Shown: positions 29,241-33,427 of the stretch, one piece after another
Layout of the letters: the number at the start of each line of letters is the position of its first letter
Position numbering within the stretch: position 1 is the stretch's first letter
Assembly (NCBI GenBank): GCA_015501075.1
Contig: JADNYJ010000350.1
Span: forward strand, 1 to 33,427
Origin: Gymnopilus junonius
Lineage: Eukaryota > Basidiomycota > Agaricomycetes > Agaricales > Galerinaceae
Length of the DNA stretch: 33,427 nucleotides
Direction of reading: 5' to 3'
The notes under the pieces: model-generated
Seen by the model: only the letters and a program-made list of their open reading frames with translations
Database searches by the model: none
Told to the model about the DNA's origin: nothing
Position numbers and translations under genes: made by a program

Positions 29241-31162
29241 AGGTACGACTCCTTTGAAGTTAAACGCCAATTCCTTGCGACCTTTCTCAATAGGACATCC
29301 CAACTCAACTAAATCATGCTATTTATGACACCCGACCTTGTCAAAAGTCTTGTCTAGGAGTGTTATTAACTCTGTTTTTGCTTTCCTTGTCACTTAACGG
29401 CGCTATTAGCGATCTACTCTCCGCAGGAATGACCACTGCTTTCGGCGATGGATTCCACTCTCGAGCAAACGACATTCTGAGAACGCCCAACATCAACATA
29501 GCTCCCATGATCCGACAAAGCCTTTCATTCCTTCCACCATCCTCACCATGTTCCTCTCCTCCATCAAAGTCATCCACATGACGTCTCGCATAGGGCCAGC
29601 TGCAGTCCGCCAACCAAAATGGGAATTAATAAACACACTCCGCCCTCATCTCCCTAAATAACCGCCCTCCACTGGAGGCCTGGCGAGGCTGGAGCTGGGC
29701 GGAAGGCGTGATATATTTTGGATAACCACTCGATGGTGAAAGGCGCTCTTCCAATTTCAAAACAGAGCGCACCTTCGAATTCTGTGTCGATAAAGAAATC
29801 CTGATGATAGGCACTGGACAAATCTAACAAATCCTTGGAAAAAAAGGACTGTTTTCAGTCTTTTTCTGCCCTTTTCCCGGGTAGATCCATCTGGTCCGTG
29901 AATCGCGATCTCACCGCTCAACTGTGCTTCTTCATGATCAAGTTAAGCGGATTTGATTTGAGCATCTTGCCATTTGCACATTAAATAATCGATTCTGTTC
30001 GCTCAGGCCGTTTTCAGCTCTTTTTGGAAGTATGGGGCATTTTTGGCGTTTGAGATTTGAGTTGTGACTGTGCCAGGAAAGGGACCTGGACTGAGGATTG
30101 TAGCGCACACACAGTCCTTTTTTGTTGGTACTGATGTCCAGAAATTTGAAGACAATTTTGTAAGTGAACTGTCAAAAATAGTGCGAAGAAATTATCTTTC
30201 GTGATTTTTTTTTCTTTCTTGCTTTCGGCCATTGGGCTCAAGCAGCAAACGGCCTTCAAAGCTTCGACATAATGAAATCAAGACCTATGTAGTCTCCCAT
30301 AACGTTTTTGAGTACTTACATGGATAAAGATGTGTTTAGAACCCCAGTAACGTGAAATTAAGCTCGCTGCTAGTAATTCAATCAAATCGTAGTTCATTCC
30401 ACATATGGATCAAGTTTAAAAGCTGAAGGCGCCGGTATTCAAAACTAACCGTGGATCCAACGCTGTGTACATATACGACGTCAAAATGTCAATGTGGCGG
30501 CGGTCCTCAACAGATTGACCCGCATGTGCCGCCGCCGCAGCGAAGATCGAATCTTATCTGGAATGTCCGAGCCGCGACCGCCTCCGAGTCCCGATTCGGG
30601 TTCCGAGAGCCGTAGCGCGTTGCGACGCGTCGTGCGTGATTGGAACGATCAGGTGACTTATTTATTATGTGATCAAGTAAATTATTCCGGGTCTCGGCTT
30701 ATCTTGACTGAACCCTTTTTTAACTCGACCGTTCAACGACCATACATATTGCTAGAGACAAGCAATTTAATATTATGCTTGCTAGACAAGTTATTCTGTA
30801 GAATAAAAGTACGTATTCGGTGACCTCTTATCTAACTGAAAAGCAATCGTATTTATGCATAGAACTTCAGTAAACAGGACTGCCTCGTGGAACAAACTTG
30901 ATCCCCTACAGATTTTGTCAATCCGGAACAATCTACGTTCAACACAGAGCACCAGTGATTATCCTCATTCCCTGATTATTCGACTAGAATACAATTACAC
31001 CGTGGGAAGTCCGGTAAATGGATCCTGTGCAACTCATCTACGCGGAGCTTCATTCACTAAATCCATTTAGCTTGGCAATTGCGCGAAACCTGATTTCCCA
31101 ACCCCACTCACGAGTCACGAACTTTTTCATTTGGGGTTTGACTTCTATCTTTTATCTCTTAC
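29241..31162. other. Long non-coding stretch
   Basis: About 1.9 kb without a gene I can support. A G/C-rich, CpG-rich patch at 30490-30655 stands out from its AT-rich surroundings. It reads as an Arg/Ser/Pro-rich frame (RMCRRRSEDRILSGMSEP) followed by a possible donor at 30652, and could be an orphan exon or repeat fragment. A GGACTG...CAGTC inverted repeat with A/T arms lies at about 29840-29866. Confidence 0.35.
29840..29866. repeat. Small inverted repeat
   Basis: AAAAAAAGGACTG is followed by TTTT and CAGTCTTTTTCTG. The arms pair over about 11-12 bp with a short loop and a slight mismatch. A hairpin in the 3' region downstream of the phosphatase gene; function unknown. Confidence 0.5.
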
Positions 31163-33069
31163 AATGCCCAACGACGGTCCGCCTGCATTTAAGGACGTTG
31201 GATATACCCGCTTGCAGTGGAGGAACATAGTCAGCCTCTGGTTCTGAATCAAGTTCTTACTGAGGCCCAGAAACGCATTGCGCGGTACCAATTCCTTTCT
31301 TTATGCTTATCTTTATTCCTCATTGGATGGAATGACGGCTCTATCGGGCCCCTTCTCCATCGTATCCAGGAGCACTACAACGTATGCCCTTTTGATTGCC
31401 TTTCATGTGAATGTATGAAATTTACAATTGTTCGTCTTAGGTTAACTATGCTTCGGCGTCTTACATTTTTGTGATGGCATGCACGGAGTTGGATGGAATT
31501 CTCAGAATTCTGCCCATTTACGTCTAATGCGACGATAGGGTGCCGTGGTTGGAGGGGTTATAAACATGCCATTGGACCAGAGATTCGGGTTGGGGAGGGT
31601 ACGCGCCGACTCAATCGTTTCATGCGCAAGTTCAATGGTTCGATAGATGCTTGTCATTGGCTCCCTTCTCCAAGTGGTCGTTTTCGCTGCTCAGGCGACG
31701 GCCTTACCCTTCCCGTTATTCGTCATAACTTTTGCGGTGGGTGGATAGGAATTGCCATTCAGGTGAGTCATTCTTGGCTTAGTGATACTCATCTTCGTCC
31801 AGTGAGGTCTAACAAACACGGTTCCCGAACTTCCTTTCAGGATGCTCAAGGCAATGGTTTTATCGCCACGGTAAAACATGATGGAGAATTGAAGATGGGT
31901 TTCTTGCAGGCTGCTTATGGTACGTGCATTTTTGGTAGAATATTTATAAGGTCCTAATTTTAGCTTCAAGGCCTTGGAGCACTCGCTTCACCTCTCTCAG
32001 CGACACAATTCGCTCAAATGACCCATTGGTCGTTTCATTATCTTGTTTCGCTCGCACTGTCAATATTGAATACCGTAGTCCTTGCTCGGGTTTTTCGTTT
32101 CAGAACTCAAGATGGTAAGTTTTTTTTGCACATCCACACAGGCTCAGGCTGACTGTTTGAGCAGAGTGTTTAGTCGAAGCTGGAGAGACGCTACCAGAGG
32201 AGTCTTCAGAGGAAGTCGGATACAAACAAATATTACAGCTAAAAGCTGTCCATTTACTCGCCATTTTCCTTATTTTGTACATTGGAGTGGAAGTAACCAT
32301 TGGAGGTAGGGCTTCTAATCGCTTCAGGTCTCAATGCGAATCGACCGTTGTATTATAGGGTGGGTTGTTACGTTTATTAGAGTCATACGTGGCGGAGGTC
32401 CTTCGTCGGGTTATGTCGCATCGGGTTTCTTTGGTGGTAAGCATTTTTTTCTCTCGATGTCTATCATCAGCTCACAGCAAAAACAGGGTTGACTGCAGGC
32501 AGAGTTCTACTGATTTGGGTAAACCAAAAGGCACGTTCGCATTGATTCTAATTATACATGACATCCTTTTTAATACTGTATGATAGATCGGCGAAGTCAA
32601 TGCAATCTGGGTATACACTGTGCTTGCCTTGCTGTAGGTGCCTTGAACAGTAAACTCGGCAAAAACTAAGTTACACGTTCCAGATTCCAATTGACTGTCT
32701 GGCTTGTTCCGTCCATCGTGCTGAACACCATAGCGATTTGCTTTATTGGAGTCCTTCTAGGACCGATGTACCCTATCGTAATGCGACACTCTGCGCGCAT
32801 AATTCCTCGCCATCTTGTAACGGGTTCCATTGGCTGGATAGCTGCTGCTGGTGCAGTGGGAAGTGCTTTGCTGCCGTTCTTCACTGGAAGGCTGGCGAAT
32901 ACGTATGGGATTCAGAGTTTACAGCCTTTGTGAGTTATTTTCAGTACTGACACTGATGGGTAGGATCCAGATACTGATTTGGTCCGCTTTCAGTTTGGCT
33001 GTCATGATGGTGATCATGGGTGGCATTTGGGGGTTGGTGCCAAAGAAATCGCTACCGGGTCAGGAATGA
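31163..33069 (+). CDS. Fungal MFS transporter, about three frameshifts
   Basis: Eleven exons: 31163-31381, 31441-31598, 31647-31762, 31841-31919, 31971-32114, 32165-32305, 32359-32436, 32487-32530, 32587-32633, 32684-32929 and 32994-33069. Recognisable parts: ARYQFLSL and GWNDGSIGPLLHRIQ (TM1 region), GVINMPLDQRFGLGR, DAQGNGFIATVK, GALASPLSATQFAQM, HLLAIFLILYIGVEVTIGG, RGGGPSSGYVASGFFG, FIGVLLGPMYPIVM and TGSIGWIAAAGAVGSALL. Together they give the usual 12 hydrophobic segments of a plasma-membrane or vacuolar proton-linked transporter; the substrate cannot be read from this. One intron (32531-32586) has a GC donor. Single-base slips lie near 31212, between 31490 and 31545, and near 31748 (missing G). 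Otherwise conservation is good along the whole length. Confidence 0.8.
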
Positions 33070-33427
33070 CAACTTGGAGATTAAGTTCAGGTTTGTTGTG
33101 TAAATTATTTTTGTCTTTCTATATTTTTCTTGAGGCGCAGATGCCATGCCATCCTGGTCTATCCCGACCTTGAAGACGCCGTTCCGAGGAGCAGGGAGGT
33201 TATCGTCAATCTGGTTCAATTGGCCTCATGGATGATACTAGGTTGACCTTCTGGTCTTTTTCAGTTACCTGAGGACGGGACCAGAAATGCGCCGACTAAG
33301 AACCTATTACCTGACGGCGTCTGTTTTTATCTCGACAAGCCGCAGGCGTTTTCTTCTGAACGAAGATCTCCAAAACGGCTAACAGCATTCTCAACTTGGC
33401 TACGCGTTCTATTACTAAGGGTATGTT
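33070..33427. other. 3' flank of the MFS gene
   Basis: No gene seen before the window ends. Confidence 0.4.

Noticed and set aside
1..33427. tRNA or rRNA genes
   Set aside because: I saw no sequence with the paired arms and A/B boxes of a tRNA gene, and no rRNA signature; only the tRNA-complementary primer site was found.

Overview
The window looks like nuclear DNA of a mushroom-forming basidiomycete (Agaricomycetes). Genes are compact and split by many introns of about 46-71 nt with GT(or GC)...AG borders. Several families are typical of that class: a small BTB/POZ family, dual-specificity phosphatases, a fungal MFS transporter, a DUF1479 oxygenase and an SRPK-type kinase remnant. A Ty1/copia retrotransposon shows CpG-directed decay. 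The organism is inferred from gene style only; no taxonomic marker gene is present.

Layout. 0.8-1.7 kb: a Pro/His-rich single-pass membrane protein. 2.0-3.9 kb: a graveyard with a broken SRPK-like kinase (minus), a fragment of a Crh/Utr2-type GH16 cell-wall transglycosylase (plus) and four copies of a 14-bp motif. 4.45-11.5 kb: a nearly full-length copia element with two equal-length LTRs, a half-tRNA primer site, gag-protease-integrase-RT-RNase H and a polypurine tract. It is killed by five TGA stops, one gag frameshift and a 257-bp nested insertion. 12.0-12.9 kb: an unrecognised, probably degenerate coding stretch. 13.0-14.2 kb: a broken dual-specificity phosphatase copy divergent from a small coiled-coil membrane protein gene. 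14.5-23.0 kb: three BTB-family genes on the minus strand, interspersed with a divergent Sar1/Arf-like pseudo-GTPase (plus), a microbial-type poly(ADP-ribose) glycohydrolase (minus) and a membrane-protein fragment (minus). 24.0-28.0 kb: a DUF1479 Fe(II)/2-oxoglutarate oxygenase-like gene and a type II membrane HtrL/YibB-like protein (both minus). 28.7-29.2 kb: the intact phosphatase paralog (plus). 31.2-33.1 kb: an MFS transporter (plus).

Two patterns cut across the genes. First, every in-frame stop in the copia pol is TGA where arginine (CGA) is expected, and most LTR differences sit at ancestral CpG sites. This points to cytosine methylation/deamination or a RIP-like process. Second, about half of the host genes carry single-base frameshifts, often in short homopolymers, inside otherwise well-conserved coding sequence. 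In two genes the spliced length returns to a multiple of three once the missing bases are counted. That is either draft-assembly error or recent pseudogenisation, and it should be settled before function is inferred. Six genes are intact as read: BTB2, BTB3, PARG, the Sar1-like gene, the phosphatase at 28.7 kb and the small 13.8-kb gene.

The genes do not form an obvious metabolic cluster. The best candidates for new biology are the conserved-looking Sar1/Arf relative that has lost its nucleotide-binding motifs, and the local BTB cluster around it.
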